From Pseudomonas bubulae (lineage in GTDB: Bacteria > Pseudomonadota > Gammaproteobacteria > Pseudomonadales > Pseudomonadaceae): a stretch of DNA of 64,000 nucleotides. The DNA lies in assembly GCF_037023725.1 (NCBI RefSeq), contig NZ_CP146077.1, forward strand, positions 2,517,001 through 2,581,000. Reading direction: 5' to 3'. Below, in pieces: positions 35,018 through 44,387 of this stretch; the first letter of the stretch is position 1; every line of letters begins with the position of its first letter. The notes below the pieces were generated by a model. That model saw only the letters and a list, made by a program, of their open reading frames with translations. It had not been told where the DNA came from and did not search any database. A program made the translations under genes and the position numbers.

Positions 35018-36343
35018 TTAGGCGCCGAACCCGATCTGTGCAATCAGCCACAGGTTGGCGCAACTGATGACTGCAAACAGAAACCACGCCAGCAGCCGCG
35101 TCGGCAGTCGGTTGGCGAACGGGCCCATAAGGCGTCTGTCGCTGGTCATGCGGATCAGCGGGTACAGGGCAAAGGGCAGTTGCAGGCTGAGTACCACCTG
35201 GCTGAGGATCAGCAGCTTGCCCACCGCATCGTCGCCCATCAGCCACACGCCCAGGAATGCAGGCACCAGCGCCAGCCCGCGGGTGATCAGGCGCCGTTGC
35301 CAGCAGGGAATCTTCAGGTTCAGATAGCCCTCCATGATCACTTGCCCGGCAATGGTGCCGGTGAATGTCGAGCTTTGCCCCGAGGCCAGCAATGCCACGC
35401 CGAACAGGATGCTGGCCATGGCCCCGCCCACCAGCGGGTCGAGCATGCGGTAGGCGTCCTGGATCTCGACCACGTCGGTATTGCCGGTCTGGTGGAAAGC
35501 GGCCGCAGCGAGGATCAGGATGGCGGCATTGACCAGCAGCGCCAGGGCCAGGGAGCCGATGGTGTCGATGCGTGAAAGGCGTACGGCATCCAGTTTGCTG
35601 GCGTAGTCGCTGCCGGTCAGGCGTGTCTGGACGATGGAGCTGTGCAGGTACAGGTTGTGCGGCATCACGGTGGCGCCAATGATGCCGATGGCGATGTACA
35701 GCGGTGCTGCGTCGCTGATGGCCGACAGTGACGGTTTGAAGCCCTCGAACACGTCGGGCCAGTAAGGTTTGATCAGTACCAGTTCGACAAAAAAACAACC
35801 GACGATAGTCATCACCAGCGCCAGCATGATCGCTTCAAGTCGGCGAAATCCCCTCCCTTGCAAGGCCAGCACCAGCAAGGTGTCGAAGGCAGTGAGGGCG
35901 ATGCCGGTGGTCAGCGAGCAGCCCAGCAGCAGATGGAACGCCAGCGCGCAGCCGAGTACTTCGGCCAGGTCGGTGGCGATGATCGAGATTTCCGCCAGCA
36001 TCCATTGCACCCGCGCCGAGCGCTTGCTGTAGCGCTCACGGCACAGCTGCGCCAGATCGCGGCCGGTGGCGATGCCAAGGCGCGAACACAGGCATTGCAC
36101 GGCCATGCCCGCGAGGCTGGCGAGCAGTACCACAAACAGCAGGTGGTAGCCGTAACGTGAGCCGGCTTCGATGGCGGTGGCCCAGTTGCCGGGGTCCATA
36201 TAGCCGATGCTGATCAGCAGGCCGGGCCCGGCAAAGCGCAGCACGCGCCTGAAAAACGGCGCGCTGGCGTCGACGGGCACGCTGCCACTGACTTCGGAGG
36301 GGCAGAAGGGCGCAGTGGCGGTTGTTGGCAGGCGGAATTTCAA
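35018..36343 (-). CDS. mntH: Nramp-family divalent metal transporter MntH
   Basis: A 441-residue proton-coupled Mn2+/Fe2+ importer. The two Nramp metal-binding motifs are intact: YMDPGNWATAIEAG (helix 1, DPGN) and GATVMPHNLYLHS (helix 6, MPHN), with about eleven helices in total. It begins only 14 bases after the hydroxyacid dehydrogenase stop on the same strand, so the two are probably one operon. No Fur, MntR or Mur-type operator was recognised within the genes; a short inverted repeat lies upstream of the first gene. Confidence 0.94.
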   Translation of the reverse strand: MKFRLPTTATAPFCPSEVSGSVPVDASAPFFRRVLRFAGPGLLISIGYMDPGNWATAIEAGSRYGYHLLFVVLLASLAGMAVQCLCSRLGIATGRDLAQLCRERYSKRSARVQWMLAEISIIATDLAEVLGCALAFHLLLGCSLTTGIALTAFDTLLVLALQGRGFRRLEAIMLALVMTIVGCFFVELVLIKPYWPDVFEGFKPSLSAISDAAPLYIAIGIIGATVMPHNLYLHSSIVQTRLTGSDYASKLDAVRLSRIDTIGSLALALLVNAAILILAAAAFHQTGNTDVVEIQDAYRMLDPLVGGAMASILFGVALLASGQSSTFTGTIAGQVIMEGYLNLKIPCWQRRLITRGLALVPAFLGVWLMGDDAVGKLLILSQVVLSLQLPFALYPLIRMTSDRRLMGPFANRLPTRLLAWFLFAVISCANLWLIAQIGFGA

Positions 36344-36357
36344 GCGCAGGCTCCGGG

Positions 36358-37308
36358 TCAGGCAGGGTGGGGCAATGGCACCGGGGTGAGAACGGGTTTG
36401 CCGGCAAAAAACGCCCGCAGGTTATCGACCACCAATTGCACCGTGGCTTCGACCGCGTCGGGTGACTGGCCGGCCACATGCGGGGTCATGACCACGTTGC
36501 CGAGGGTCTTGAGCGGGTCGGGCACCCGCGGTTCGTCTTCAAACACATCCAGCCCGGCCCCGGCGATTTTGCCGGCGGTCAGGGCGCTGATCAGCGCCTG
36601 GGTATCGACCACACTGCCGCGGGCAATATTGATCAGGTAGCCCTCGCTGCCCAGGGCGTCCAGCACACGGGCGTTGACCAGGTGATGGGTGGCGCTGCCA
36701 CCGGGGGTGGCGATCATCAGGAAATCCACCGCAGCGGCCAGTTCCAGCACGCTGGCACAGTAGGTGTAGGGCGAGTCGGGGTGCGGCTGGCGGCTGTGGT
36801 AGCGGATGCTCATGTCAAAGCCGTGGGCCGCTCGTTTGGCGATGGCAGCGCCGATGGCGCCGAGGCCGATAATGCCCATGCGTTTGCCCGACAGTGACGG
36901 CTGGCGCACCTTGACCCATTCATTGCGGCGGATGCTGGCGTCGGCCTGGGGGATGCCGCGCACCACGGACAACAGCAGCGCCATGGCGTGGTCGGCAACC
37001 GATGAAGCATTGGCCCCGGCGCCAAAGGTCACGGTAATGCCCTGGTTGCTGGCGGCCTGCAAATCGACCTGTTCGAAGCCGGCGCCGATCACGCAGATGA
37101 TTCGGAGCAGGGGCAGGGCGGCCATTTCATCGGCCTGCAAGCCCAGCGGGCCGCGAGTCAGCACGGCGTCGATGCGGGCGCCGTGTCGGGCTATGGCTTC
37201 GGCGCGGCTGGCGGGGGTGGGCGCAAGGATCAGCTCGTAGCCCTGGTTCTCCAGCATATGCAGGTAATCGTTAACGCTCTCTACCAGCACCAGCACAACG
37301 TGGGGCAT
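36358..37308 (-). CDS. D-isomer-specific 2-hydroxyacid dehydrogenase
   Basis: A 316-residue NAD(P)-dependent oxidoreductase of the glyoxylate/hydroxypyruvate reductase type. The Rossmann motif MGIIGLGAIGAAIAKRAA is at about 145. Catalytic Arg, Glu and His appear in NIARGSVVDTQAL, GLDVFEDEP and MTPHVAGQSPDAV. The precise substrate (glyoxylate, hydroxypyruvate, 2-ketogluconate or other) is not determinable. Upstream partner of mntH in a two-gene unit; why it is coupled to metal import is not evident. Confidence 0.88.
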   Translation of the reverse strand: MPHVVLVLVESVNDYLHMLENQGYELILAPTPASRAEAIARHGARIDAVLTRGPLGLQADEMAALPLLRIICVIGAGFEQVDLQAASNQGITVTFGAGANASSVADHAMALLLSVVRGIPQADASIRRNEWVKVRQPSLSGKRMGIIGLGAIGAAIAKRAAHGFDMSIRYHSRQPHPDSPYTYCASVLELAAAVDFLMIATPGGSATHHLVNARVLDALGSEGYLINIARGSVVDTQALISALTAGKIAGAGLDVFEDEPRVPDPLKTLGNVVMTPHVAGQSPDAVEATVQLVVDNLRAFFAGKPVLTPVPLPHPA

Positions 37309-37375
37309 AGGTCTCTCCAGCCAGGGGATGTCGGGAATGAGCCGAGATTAACACCGGTATAGGCTGTTTTTCCCC

Positions 37376-37390
37376 GTATCAATTCGATAC
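37376..37390. promoter_or_regulatory. Inverted repeat in the gltX / dehydrogenase divergent region
   Basis: GTATC-AATTC-GATAC, perfect 5-bp arms, 68 bases upstream of the dehydrogenase start. The layout suits a LysR- or GntR-type operator; no cognate regulator is adjacent. Confidence 0.35.
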
Positions 37391-37510
37391 AAACGCTCTA
37401 TTACAGCTTTTTTCAACCGTGTGGCGGCCGGGCTGAGTCCTGTACTGGAGCCGGGCCGGGTCGGCCTGTTACCATTCGCCCTTTGTTTTATCTTCACTTC
37501 GAGACCGCCC

Positions 37511-38992
37511 ATGACCACCGTTCGCACGCGCATTGCGCCATCGCCTACCGGCGACCCCCACGTCGGCACCGCTTACATTGCTTTGTTCAACTACTGCTTT
37601 GCCAAGCAGCATGGCGGCGAATTTATCCTGCGGATCGAAGATACCGACCAACTGCGCTCGACCCGCGAGTCCGAGCAGCAGATCTACGATGCCCTGCGCT
37701 GGCTGGGTATCACCTGGAGTGAAGGCCCGGACGTCGGCGGCCCGCACGGCCCGTACCGTCAGAGCGAACGTAGCGACATTTACAAGAAATACACCCAGCA
37801 ACTGGTGGATATGGGCCATGCGTTCCCGTGCTTCTGCACGAGTGAAGAGCTGGACCAGATGCGCGCCGAGCAAATGGCCAAGGGCGAGACCCCGCGCTAC
37901 GACGGTCGTGCGCTGCTGTTGTCCAAGGAAGAAGTGGCTGAACGCCTGGCCGCTGGCGAACCTCACGTAATCCGCATGAAAGTGCCGACCGAGGGTGTCT
38001 GCGTGGTGCCGGACCTGCTGCGCGGTGACGTTGAAATCCCGTGGGACCGCATGGACATGCAAGTCCTGATGAAAACCGATGGCCTGCCGACCTACTTCCT
38101 GGCCAACGTGGTCGACGATCACTTGATGGGCATCACCCACGTACTGCGTGGCGAAGAGTGGCTGCCATCGGCACCCAAACTGATCCTGCTGTATGAATAC
38201 TTCGGCTGGGAACAACCGCAGCTGTGCTACATGCCGCTGCTGCGCAACCCGGACAAGAGCAAGCTGTCCAAGCGCAAGAACCCGACTTCGGTGACGTTCT
38301 ACGAGCGCATGGGCTTTATGCCTGAAGCGATGCTCAACTACCTGGGCCGCATGGGCTGGTCGATGCCGGACGAGCGCGAGAAGTTCTCGCTGCAGGAAAT
38401 GGTCGACAACTTCGACTTGAGCCGTGTATCGCTGGGCGGGCCGATTTTCGACGTTGAAAAGCTGTCCTGGCTCAATGGCCAATGGCTGCGTGATTTGCCG
38501 CTGGACGAGTTCGCCAGCCGCGTACAGCAATGGGCGCTGAACCCCGAGTACATGATGAAAATCGCGCCGCTGGTACAGGGCCGTGTCGAGACGTTCAGCC
38601 AGATTGCACCGCTGGCCGGGTTCTTCTTCTCGGGCGGCCTGCAGCTGGATGCCAAACTGTTTGAGCACAAGAAGCTGTCCAACGAGCAAGTGCGTCAATT
38701 GATGCAGTTGATCCTGTGGAAGCTGGAAAGCCTGCGTCAGTGGGAAAAGGACGCCATCACCGGCAGCATCCAGGCCGTGGTTGAAAGCCTGGAGTTGAAG
38801 CTGCGTGATGCCATGCCGCTGATGTTTGCCTCGATCACGGGGCAGGCCAGCTCTGTGTCGGTGCTGGACGCCATGGAAATCCTGGGGCCGGACCTGACCC
38901 GTTTCCGTCTGCGTCAGGCGCTGGACCTGCTGGGTGGCGTGTCCAAGAAAGAAAACAAAGAGTGGGAAAAGCTGTTTAACACGATTGGTTAA
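37511..38992 (+). CDS. gltX: Glutamyl-tRNA synthetase
   Basis: A class I aminoacyl-tRNA synthetase of 493 residues. The HIGH-equivalent motif is [16 protein letters not shown] (residues about 9-24) and the KMSKS-equivalent is [13 protein letters not shown] (about 255). The C-terminal anticodon-binding half is complete. The ATG at 37511 ([14 protein letters not shown]) is the standard start; the frame is open 90 bases further upstream. Its tRNA-Glu substrate genes lie 500 bp downstream, separated by a repeat. Confidence 0.97.
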   Translation: MTTVRTRIAPSPTGDPHVGTAYIALFNYCFAKQHGGEFILRIEDTDQLRSTRESEQQIYDALRWLGITWSEGPDVGGPHGPYRQSERSDIYKKYTQQLVDMGHAFPCFCTSEELDQMRAEQMAKGETPRYDGRALLLSKEEVAERLAAGEPHVIRMKVPTEGVCVVPDLLRGDVEIPWDRMDMQVLMKTDGLPTYFLANVVDDHLMGITHVLRGEEWLPSAPKLILLYEYFGWEQPQLCYMPLLRNPDKSKLSKRKNPTSVTFYERMGFMPEAMLNYLGRMGWSMPDEREKFSLQEMVDNFDLSRVSLGGPIFDVEKLSWLNGQWLRDLPLDEFASRVQQWALNPEYMMKIAPLVQGRVETFSQIAPLAGFFFSGGLQLDAKLFEHKKLSNEQVRQLMQLILWKLESLRQWEKDAITGSIQAVVESLELKLRDAMPLMFASITGQASSVSVLDAMEILGPDLTRFRLRQALDLLGGVSKKENKEWEKLFNTIG

Positions 38993-39008
38993 CAGGGCGT
39001 AAAAAACC

Positions 39009-39148
39009 GTAGCAGCTGCCGAAGGAACGAGGCTGGGTTCGATTGCGAAGCAATCGTAAAATCTAAATGCACGGTTTTTCAGTCAAATCGAGCATTCTGC
39101 ATTTACGACGGCTATGCCGCCGGACGCAGCCTTCGGCAGCTGCTACAA
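39009..39148. repeat. Second-family palindromic repeat, copy B, in the gltX-tRNA interval
   Basis: TAGCAGCTGCCGAAGGAACG at the left and GCCTTCGGCAGCTGCTAC at the right, with inner imperfect arms (GATTGCGAAGCAATCG on the left, GGCTATGCCGCCGG on the right). The remaining bases to 39242 hold a small GCCCCGT-ATTT-ACGGGGC hairpin (about 39166) and otherwise nothing recognisable. Confidence 0.8.
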
Positions 39149-39242
39149 GGTTTTGGTTGGGGTTTGGCCCCGTATTTACGGGGCGGGAAGGGTAAGTGGT
39201 TGTTCTCACGGCAAATTTTTTTAAAAAAGTTTAAAAATAAGT

Positions 39243-39271
39243 TTGACAGCCTACCCATCCAGTCTTAATAT
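39243..39271 (+). promoter_or_regulatory. Sigma-70 promoter of the tRNA-Ala/Glu operon
   Basis: TTGACA, 17-base spacer, TAATAT, then a GC-rich discriminator GCGCCCC typical of stringently controlled stable-RNA promoters. It is 69 bases upstream of the first tRNA. Confidence 0.85.
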
Positions 39272-39339
39272 GCGCCCCGTCAACACAGCAACACGAAACA
39301 AGCAGAACGCAACACAGCAACACCCAATACTGAAAGTTT

Positions 39340-39415
<76 letters not shown>

Positions 39416-39491
39416 AATTTACTGTTCAATGCCTGGCCACACCGGCATTGAATCGACCAGCACTCAGTGCTGGTCAAGTTAGAAGGTTTGT

Positions 39492-39567
39492 GTCCCCTTC
39501 GTCTAGTGGCCTAGGACACCGCCCTTTCACGGCGGTAACAGGGGTTCGAGTCCCCTAGGGGACGCCA
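39492..39567 (+). tRNA. tRNA-Glu(TTC), copy 1
   Basis: A 76-nt cloverleaf: acceptor GTCCCCT/AGGGGAC, anticodon stem CCGCC/GGCGG around CTTTCAC (anticodon TTC), encoded CCA. Confidence 0.97.
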
Positions 39568-39617
39568 GTTTTACAGAAGCAGCACTTCGGTGATGCTCCG
39601 CCGCCAGGCGATAAATC

Positions 39618-39693
<76 letters not shown>

Positions 39694-39770
39694 ATTTACA
39701 GTTCAATGTCGGGCCACACTGGCATTGGATCGATCAGCACTCAGCGCTGATCACTGTTAGAAGGGTTTGT

Positions 39771-39846
39771 GTCCCCTTCGTCTAGTGGCCTAGGACACCG
39801 CCCTTTCACGGCGGTAACAGGGGTTCGAGTCCCCTAGGGGACGCCA
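39771..39846 (+). tRNA. tRNA-Glu(TTC), copy 2
   Basis: Identical to copy 1. With copy 2 of tRNA-Ala it forms the second half of a tandem duplication. Confidence 0.97.
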
Positions 39847-39871
39847 CGATTACCCGCTTTGCGGGATTTAT

Positions 39872-39907
39872 AAGGGTCATTCGATTATTGAATGACCCTT
39901 TTGTTTG
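39872..39907 (+). terminator. Terminator of the tRNA operon
   Basis: AAGGGTCATTC ... GAATGACCCTT stem with loop GATTATT, then TTGTTT. It follows the last tRNA by 25 bases. Confidence 0.85.
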
Positions 39908-39997
39908 TCTGCAGTTTTTTAATTCCAGCTCTTCAAGTTTCCCGTCGCCCCCTCTGCGTTACACTGCGCTCCTTATTTATGTACAGGGAGACAAGGC

Positions 39998-40432
39998 ATG
40001 AGTTGGGATTTGGCAGCGCCGTTTATCATTGACCTGCAGGTGCAGGCCGAAGACATTGACGGGTTTGGTCATGCCAATAACGCGTCCTATGTGGTCTGGC
40101 TGGAACGCTGCGCCTGGCGCCACTCGCAGCGCCTGGGCTTGGACCTCACCGAGTACCGTCGCCTCGACCGCGCCATGGCGGTCTCTCGTCATGAAATCGA
40201 CTATCTTGCCAGCGCCTACGAAGGCGATGAGCTGCAGCTAGCCACCTGGATTGTCGATTGTGACCAGCGCCTGCGCATGACCCGTCATTTTCAATTGGTG
40301 CGCCCCTGCGATGGTGTGACCCTGTTGCGTGCCCAAACCACCTTTGTCTGCATCGAACTGTCCACGGGCAAGGCCAGGCGCCTGCCGCCCGAGTTCCTTG
40401 ACGGTTATGGCCCGGCTGTCGTGACGGCCTGA
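39998..40432 (+). CDS. Acyl-CoA thioesterase, 4-hydroxybenzoyl-CoA thioesterase (hot-dog) family
   Basis: A 144-residue single hot-dog domain. The catalytic-type loop DIDGFGHANNASYVVWLE has the His-x-Asn-Asn pattern of the YbgC/FadM group. Such enzymes release fatty or aromatic acids from CoA; the substrate is unknown. AGGGAG precedes the start. It sits alone between the tRNA operon and dusC, 73 bases upstream of the latter. Confidence 0.88.
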   Translation: MSWDLAAPFIIDLQVQAEDIDGFGHANNASYVVWLERCAWRHSQRLGLDLTEYRRLDRAMAVSRHEIDYLASAYEGDELQLATWIVDCDQRLRMTRHFQLVRPCDGVTLLRAQTTFVCIELSTGKARRLPPEFLDGYGPAVVTA

Positions 40433-40505
40433 CCGTCAGCGCCTGCGCATACCGATTGCCCGCAGAACCGCGTAAACTGCCGCACGTTTTTCATGAGAGT
40501 CACCC

Positions 40506-41465
40506 ATGCAAATTGCTTTGGCGCCGATGGAGGGGTTGGTCGACAACATCCTGCGTGATGTCCTGACCCGCACCGGCGGTATTGATTGGTGCGTGACCGA
40601 ATTTATTCGGGTCACCGAACGGCTTTTGCCCGAAGCCTACTTCCATAAACTCGCTCCCGAGTTGCAGCACGGTGCGCAAACGCGTTCCGGCGTGCCGCTG
40701 CGCGTGCAGTTGCTGGGCTCGGACCCGGCGTGCCTGGCCGATAACGCGGCATTGGCCTGTGAGCTGGGCAGCGGGGTGATCGACCTCAATTTTGGTTGTC
40801 CGGCCAAGACCGTGAACAAGTCCCGTGGCGGGGCAGTGTTGCTCAAGGAGCCCGAACTGCTGCACGCCATCTTGCTGCAAGTGCGTCGCACCGTGCCTGC
40901 GCATATTCCGGTCACCGCCAAGATGCGCCTGGGCTTCGACACGCCCGACAGCGCCAATGAGTGCGCAATCGCCCTGGCCGAAGGCGGCGCCAGCCAGATC
41001 GTGGTGCATGCGCGGACCAAAATGGATGGCTACAAGCCGCCTGCGCATTGGGAATACATTGCCCAGGTGCAGGAAGCGGTCAAGGTGCCGGTGTTTGCCA
41101 ATGGCGATATCTGGTCGGTTGAAGATTGGCGTCGTTGCCGCGAAATCAGTGGCGCTGAAGACATTATGCTCGGCCGTGGTCTGGTGTCGCGCCCCGATCT
41201 GGCCGCGCAAATTGCCGCTGCCCGCGCCGGTGTTGAGGTAGTGCCGATGACCTGGGCCGATTTGCAGCCCATGATCCGCGACTTCTGGGCCCAGGCCGAG
41301 GCCCAGCTGACCCCGCGCTCGGCACCGGGGCGGCTCAAGCAGTGGCTGGCAATGTTGACCCGCAACTATCCTGAAGCGGTGGTGTTGTTCAATGCCATGC
41401 GTCGTGAAACAGACTGTGAGAAGGTCCGGCACATGGTCAACAACCCGCCTGTCGATGTGGCTTGA
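40506..41465 (+). CDS. dusC: tRNA-dihydrouridine(16) synthase DusC
   Basis: A 319-residue FMN-dependent TIM-barrel enzyme reducing U16 of tRNAs. The N-terminal [20 protein letters not shown] and the catalytic Cys in [17 protein letters not shown] (about residue 98) are diagnostic; FMN-phosphate residues are in VFANGDIWS and [14 protein letters not shown]. DusC is favoured over DusA/DusB from the N-terminal block and the length. Confidence 0.92.
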   Translation: MQIALAPMEGLVDNILRDVLTRTGGIDWCVTEFIRVTERLLPEAYFHKLAPELQHGAQTRSGVPLRVQLLGSDPACLADNAALACELGSGVIDLNFGCPAKTVNKSRGGAVLLKEPELLHAILLQVRRTVPAHIPVTAKMRLGFDTPDSANECAIALAEGGASQIVVHARTKMDGYKPPAHWEYIAQVQEAVKVPVFANGDIWSVEDWRRCREISGAEDIMLGRGLVSRPDLAAQIAAARAGVEVVPMTWADLQPMIRDFWAQAEAQLTPRSAPGRLKQWLAMLTRNYPEAVVLFNAMRRETDCEKVRHMVNNPPVDVA

Positions 41466-41493
41466 AGCGTCTGAAAAAAATTTCAAAAAAAGC

Positions 41494-41520
41494 CTTGAAA
41501 TGGTTTTGACGGTCCCTATC
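41494..41520 (+). promoter_or_regulatory. Sigma-32 (RpoH) heat-shock promoter of the small heat-shock gene
   Basis: CTTGAAA, 13-base spacer, CCCTATC; consensus is CTTGAAA-N11-15-CCCATnT. The -35 is perfect. Confidence 0.85.
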
Positions 41521-41527
41521 TAAGGGG

Positions 41528-41590
41528 TACGCGATGCCGAAACCGGGTCGCGTAACAAAATCTCGCTGAAATCAGGAGGATGAAATTATG
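41528..41590 (+). promoter_or_regulatory. ROSE-type RNA thermometer in the 5' UTR
   Basis: Two stem-loops. The first is TACGCGA/TCGCGTA (41528-41551). The second (41561-41580) pairs TCTCGCTG with CAGGAGGA over an AAAT loop, masking the ribosome site; the G of TCGCT is left unpaired opposite AGG, the hallmark of ROSE elements. Warming should melt this hairpin and free translation. Known for ibpA of other Pseudomonas. Confidence 0.8.
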
Positions 41591-42040
41591 AGCAACGCTT
41601 TTTCAATGGCGCCACTGTTCCGTAATTCTGTCGGCTTTGACCGTTTTAGTGATTTGTTTGAAACCGCACTGCGCAACGATTCAAGCGGCGGCTACCCACC
41701 TTACAACGTTGAAAAACGGGGTGAAGACAGCTACCGCATCGTGGTAGCAGCTGCAGGCTTCCAGCAAGATGATCTGGACCTGCAAGTAGAGAAAGGTGTG
41801 CTGAGCGTCAGCGGCAGCAAACGCGAAAGCACCAGCGAAGAAGGCGTGACCTTCTTGCATCAAGGTATTGCACAGCGGGCATTCAAATTGTCCTTCCGCC
41901 TTGATGATCATATCGAGATCAAAGGCGCAAACCTGAGCAATGGTTTGCTGAGCATCGACCTGCAGCGGGTGGTGCCGGAAGAGGCAAAAGCCAAACGCAT
42001 CCCGATCAATGGGGATTCGCAGCCTGCTCTGCAAAACTGA
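41588..42040 (+). CDS. ibpA: Small heat-shock protein of the Hsp20 / IbpA family
   Basis: A 150-residue ATP-independent holdase that binds unfolding proteins and hands them to DnaK/ClpB. The N-terminus MSNAFSMAPLFRNSVGFDRF is IbpA-like. The alpha-crystallin domain spans about 35-130 (PPYNVEKRGEDSYRIVVAAA; QRAFKLSFRLDDHIEIKGA; LSNGLLSIDLQR), followed by the IxI-type tail motif KRIPING. AGGAGG lies 7 bases before the ATG and is buried in the thermometer hairpin. Double heat control: RpoH promoter plus RNA thermometer. Confidence 0.94.
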   Translation: MSNAFSMAPLFRNSVGFDRFSDLFETALRNDSSGGYPPYNVEKRGEDSYRIVVAAAGFQQDDLDLQVEKGVLSVSGSKRESTSEEGVTFLHQGIAQRAFKLSFRLDDHIEIKGANLSNGLLSIDLQRVVPEEAKAKRIPINGDSQPALQN

Positions 42041-42180
42041 TCTGAGCATGTGCCAGGCAAGAACCCCGTCCAGGTGACGGGGTTCTTTCTATCCGCAGTT
42101 TGTAACGAGCAGTACGCAGGCATTTGTCCCCGATCCTCTCCCCGGGGCAAGTGCCTGCATTTCATCTCACCCGTACTTCT

Positions 42181-43119
42181 TCACTTACCCGCCTGACCTG
42201 CTGTCAGCTGGTTTTTCTGCAGGTTTTTTTCGGCTTTGTAGCGCAGGGCTACGTCGGGCACACCGCCACTTTTACCGGTTTCCACCCAGTTGCGAATTCG
42301 ACCGGCATCGGCGAAGTGGGTGTACTTGCCAAAGGCATCCAGAATGACCAGGGACACCGGGCGCCCACCCATTTCAGTGACCAGCACCAGGCAATGACCG
42401 GCCTGATTGGTAAAGCCGGTCTTGGTGATCTTGATATTCCATTTGTCTTTTCTGACCAGGTGATCGGTGTTGCTGAAACCCAGGCTGTAGTTGGGTTTGC
42501 GGAACGCCACGGTCTTTTCCTTGGTGGTGCTCAACTGGCTGAGCATCGGGTAATGCCGCGCCGCTGCCAGCAGCTTGCTCAGGTCGCGGGCAGTGGATAC
42601 GTTGTGGATCGACAACCCGGTCGGCTCAACATAGTGAGTGCTCATCATGCCCAGGCTTTTGGCCTTGGCATTCATCGCCGCGATAAAGGCTACATAACCC
42701 CCCGGATAGTGGTGGGCAAGGCTGGCGGCTGCCCGGTTTTCCGAAGACATCAGGGTGATCAGCATCATTTCGTGACGCGACAGCTCGCTGCCGATTTTTA
42801 CCCGCGAAAACACGCCCTTCATCTCCGGGGTGTCGCTGATATTGACCGAAATGGATTCGTCCATCGACTGCTTGGCATCCAGCACTACCATGGCGGTCAT
42901 CAATTTGGTGACGGAGGCAATTGGCACGATGGCGTCAGGGTTGCTGGCAAAAATCACTTTGTTGGTTTGCAGGTCGATCAGCAGCGCACTGCCTGAGGCG
43001 ATGTGCAGTTGCGAGGTATCCCGTGGGGCCGAAGTGCTTTCAGCCGCTGCGGCGATTGAAGAAGCACTGGTGCCTGCCAGAACTAAACACAGGCTCAAAA
43101 TGGAAAGATGAATTTTCAC
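42181..43119 (-). CDS. pbpG: D-alanyl-D-alanine endopeptidase (penicillin-binding protein 7)
   Basis: A 312-residue periplasmic low-molecular-weight PBP cutting D-Ala-mDAP cross-links. The signal peptide is [20 protein letters not shown]. The three active-site motifs are complete: SVTK (SxxK, in [12 protein letters not shown]), SEN (SxN, in [13 protein letters not shown]) and KTG (in [13 protein letters not shown]). The start chosen is the GTG at 43119, giving the family length; the open frame extends 19 codons upstream without signal character. Single gene. Confidence 0.9.
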   Translation of the reverse strand: MKIHLSILSLCLVLAGTSASSIAAAAESTSAPRDTSQLHIASGSALLIDLQTNKVIFASNPDAIVPIASVTKLMTAMVVLDAKQSMDESISVNISDTPEMKGVFSRVKIGSELSRHEMMLITLMSSENRAAASLAHHYPGGYVAFIAAMNAKAKSLGMMSTHYVEPTGLSIHNVSTARDLSKLLAAARHYPMLSQLSTTKEKTVAFRKPNYSLGFSNTDHLVRKDKWNIKITKTGFTNQAGHCLVLVTEMGGRPVSLVILDAFGKYTHFADAGRIRNWVETGKSGGVPDVALRYKAEKNLQKNQLTAGQAGK

Positions 43120-43397
43120 GCAGAATGACTCAAGAAGGGTTGGGAAGTACCGGGCTGCAACGGCTGTTATACACATGACGTTACATTTAGTCAGTATGGA
43201 TCAGTGGCGGCAGAAATGCCTGATTTTGCAGAGGTTTGTCAGAGAAAATCCGAATATACCGGTAAAAAGGTTGGGTGCCGCGGCGAGCCTAGCAGGAGGA
43301 TGCTGTTGGTTGGCTGAACGGACTGGAGGCTTTGAAGTGCAGGCAGGCAGAGCCTGGTGCGCCGCCTGCGAGGGCTTGGCCTCGCAGGCGTGCGTGC

Positions 43398-43607
43398 TTA
43401 CGATTCCGGTTGATAATGCAGCAAGTCCCCCGGCTGACAATCCAGTGCGATGCAAATGGCTTCCAGGGTTGCCAGCCTGATGCCCTTTACTTTCCCTTGC
43501 TTGAGCAGTGACAGGTTCTGCTCGGTAATGCCCACCCTGTGCGCCAGGTCCTTGGATTTGACCTTGCGCATGGCCAGCATGACGTCCAGCTTGATCTCGA
43601 TCGGCAT
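43398..43607 (-). CDS. Small Cro/C1-type helix-turn-helix regulator
   Basis: A 69-residue protein that is little more than an HTH: LAMRKVKSKDLAHRVGITEQ and NLSLLKQGKVKGIRLATLEA give the XRE recognition helix, then ICIALDCQPGDLL. It is of the YozG-like group, usually paired with a DUF2975 membrane protein, as here: it starts 9 bases after that gene's stop. It may autoregulate through the palindrome at the operon promoter. A GC-rich hairpin lies just after the stop (about 43363-43390). Confidence 0.85.
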   Translation of the reverse strand: MPIEIKLDVMLAMRKVKSKDLAHRVGITEQNLSLLKQGKVKGIRLATLEAICIALDCQPGDLLHYQPES

Positions 43608-43616
43608 TTTGGCCTC

Positions 43617-44168
43617 TTAAACGAACTGCTGATTTTCCCGCGCCAACGAACACGCCTTGTACAGGCTGCGGGCGATGATCATAAGGGAAGCCGAGAGGAA
43701 CAAGGCAACAAGATGCGACGGCTCGAAGCTGATCGTGAGCAAGCGCTCGCCCGCAGGCCGCAAAATGGTGACCCAGACACTCATGACCGGGGTTAACAGG
43801 AGGCTGGCCAGCACCCATATAGAAACGCTTTTACCCACTTTACCCAGCAACTCGGCAGATTCGGTCGAGAAATACTCGCCCTTGCTGTAGGCCAGAAACA
43901 GGCTGCGCAGGGCCAGCAAGCCTTTGGCGAGTATCAGCAGGGGGATGCTGGACAGGATTATGGCACCAGCAACCTGCCACCAGGGCATCAACGGGATGTC
44001 GGCCTGCAGTGTTTCGGTCATGGCGCTCAGGTTGAACCCGCCCACATAAGTGCCTATGGCGTTGGGGAAAATCCAGTAAGCGATATTGGCCAGCAACATA
44101 CCCGCGACAAGTGCCAGCGTGGTTGTGGCCAGGATGCGGCTGCGATTGGCAAGGGGATCGGTTTTCAT
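43617..44168 (-). CDS. DUF2975 four-helix membrane protein
   Basis: A 183-residue protein, start MKTDPLANRSRILATTTLAL, with membrane helices at about 14-36, 65-90, 110-135 and 145-170 and the family block LRSLFLAYSKGEYFSTESAE. The function of DUF2975 proteins is not established; the paired HTH gene suggests the membrane protein modulates that regulator. The ATG at 44168 was chosen after AAGGACT; longer open frame upstream overlaps the promoter and is unlikely to be translated. Confidence 0.82.
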   Translation of the reverse strand: MKTDPLANRSRILATTTLALVAGMLLANIAYWIFPNAIGTYVGGFNLSAMTETLQADIPLMPWWQVAGAIILSSIPLLILAKGLLALRSLFLAYSKGEYFSTESAELLGKVGKSVSIWVLASLLLTPVMSVWVTILRPAGERLLTISFEPSHLVALFLSASLMIIARSLYKACSLARENQQFV

Positions 44169-44251
44169 CGAACAGTCCTTCTGGTTCTGCTTGTGGTTGT
44201 AAAAAGCCCGGAATCCGCCCAGGGAAAGCGTATTGCCCTGCGCAGTGAAAC

Positions 44252-44281
44252 TATCGTATTGCGATAAAAAATTACTGTAAA
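44252..44281 (-). promoter_or_regulatory. Promoter with overlapping palindrome for the DUF2975-HTH operon
   Basis: Minus strand: TTTACA, 17-base spacer, TACGAT. The -10 is embedded in the palindrome TATCGCAATACGATA (44252-44266; 5-bp arms TATCG/CGATA), and a further TATCG half-site lies about 20 bases upstream. A protein bound there would block RNA polymerase. Confidence 0.65.
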
Positions 44282-44387
44282 ACGATAATATCACCCTCTG
44301 TATTAACAAATATTTCCACTGTGCCGATTAGGCAGGGCAGTGCAATTGTGTAAAATGCCGGCCCCTTGAAATTGACCGGTCGGCCTG

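Noticed and set aside
37469..38698. 409-codon minus-strand open frame
   Set aside because: Antisense to gltX, which is unambiguous.
43175..43480. 101-codon plus-strand frame between pbpG and the HTH gene
   Set aside because: No ribosome site, Cys/Trp-rich composition without domain features; runs into the antisense of the HTH gene. The interval 43120-43397 holds only a GC-rich hairpin near 43363-43390.
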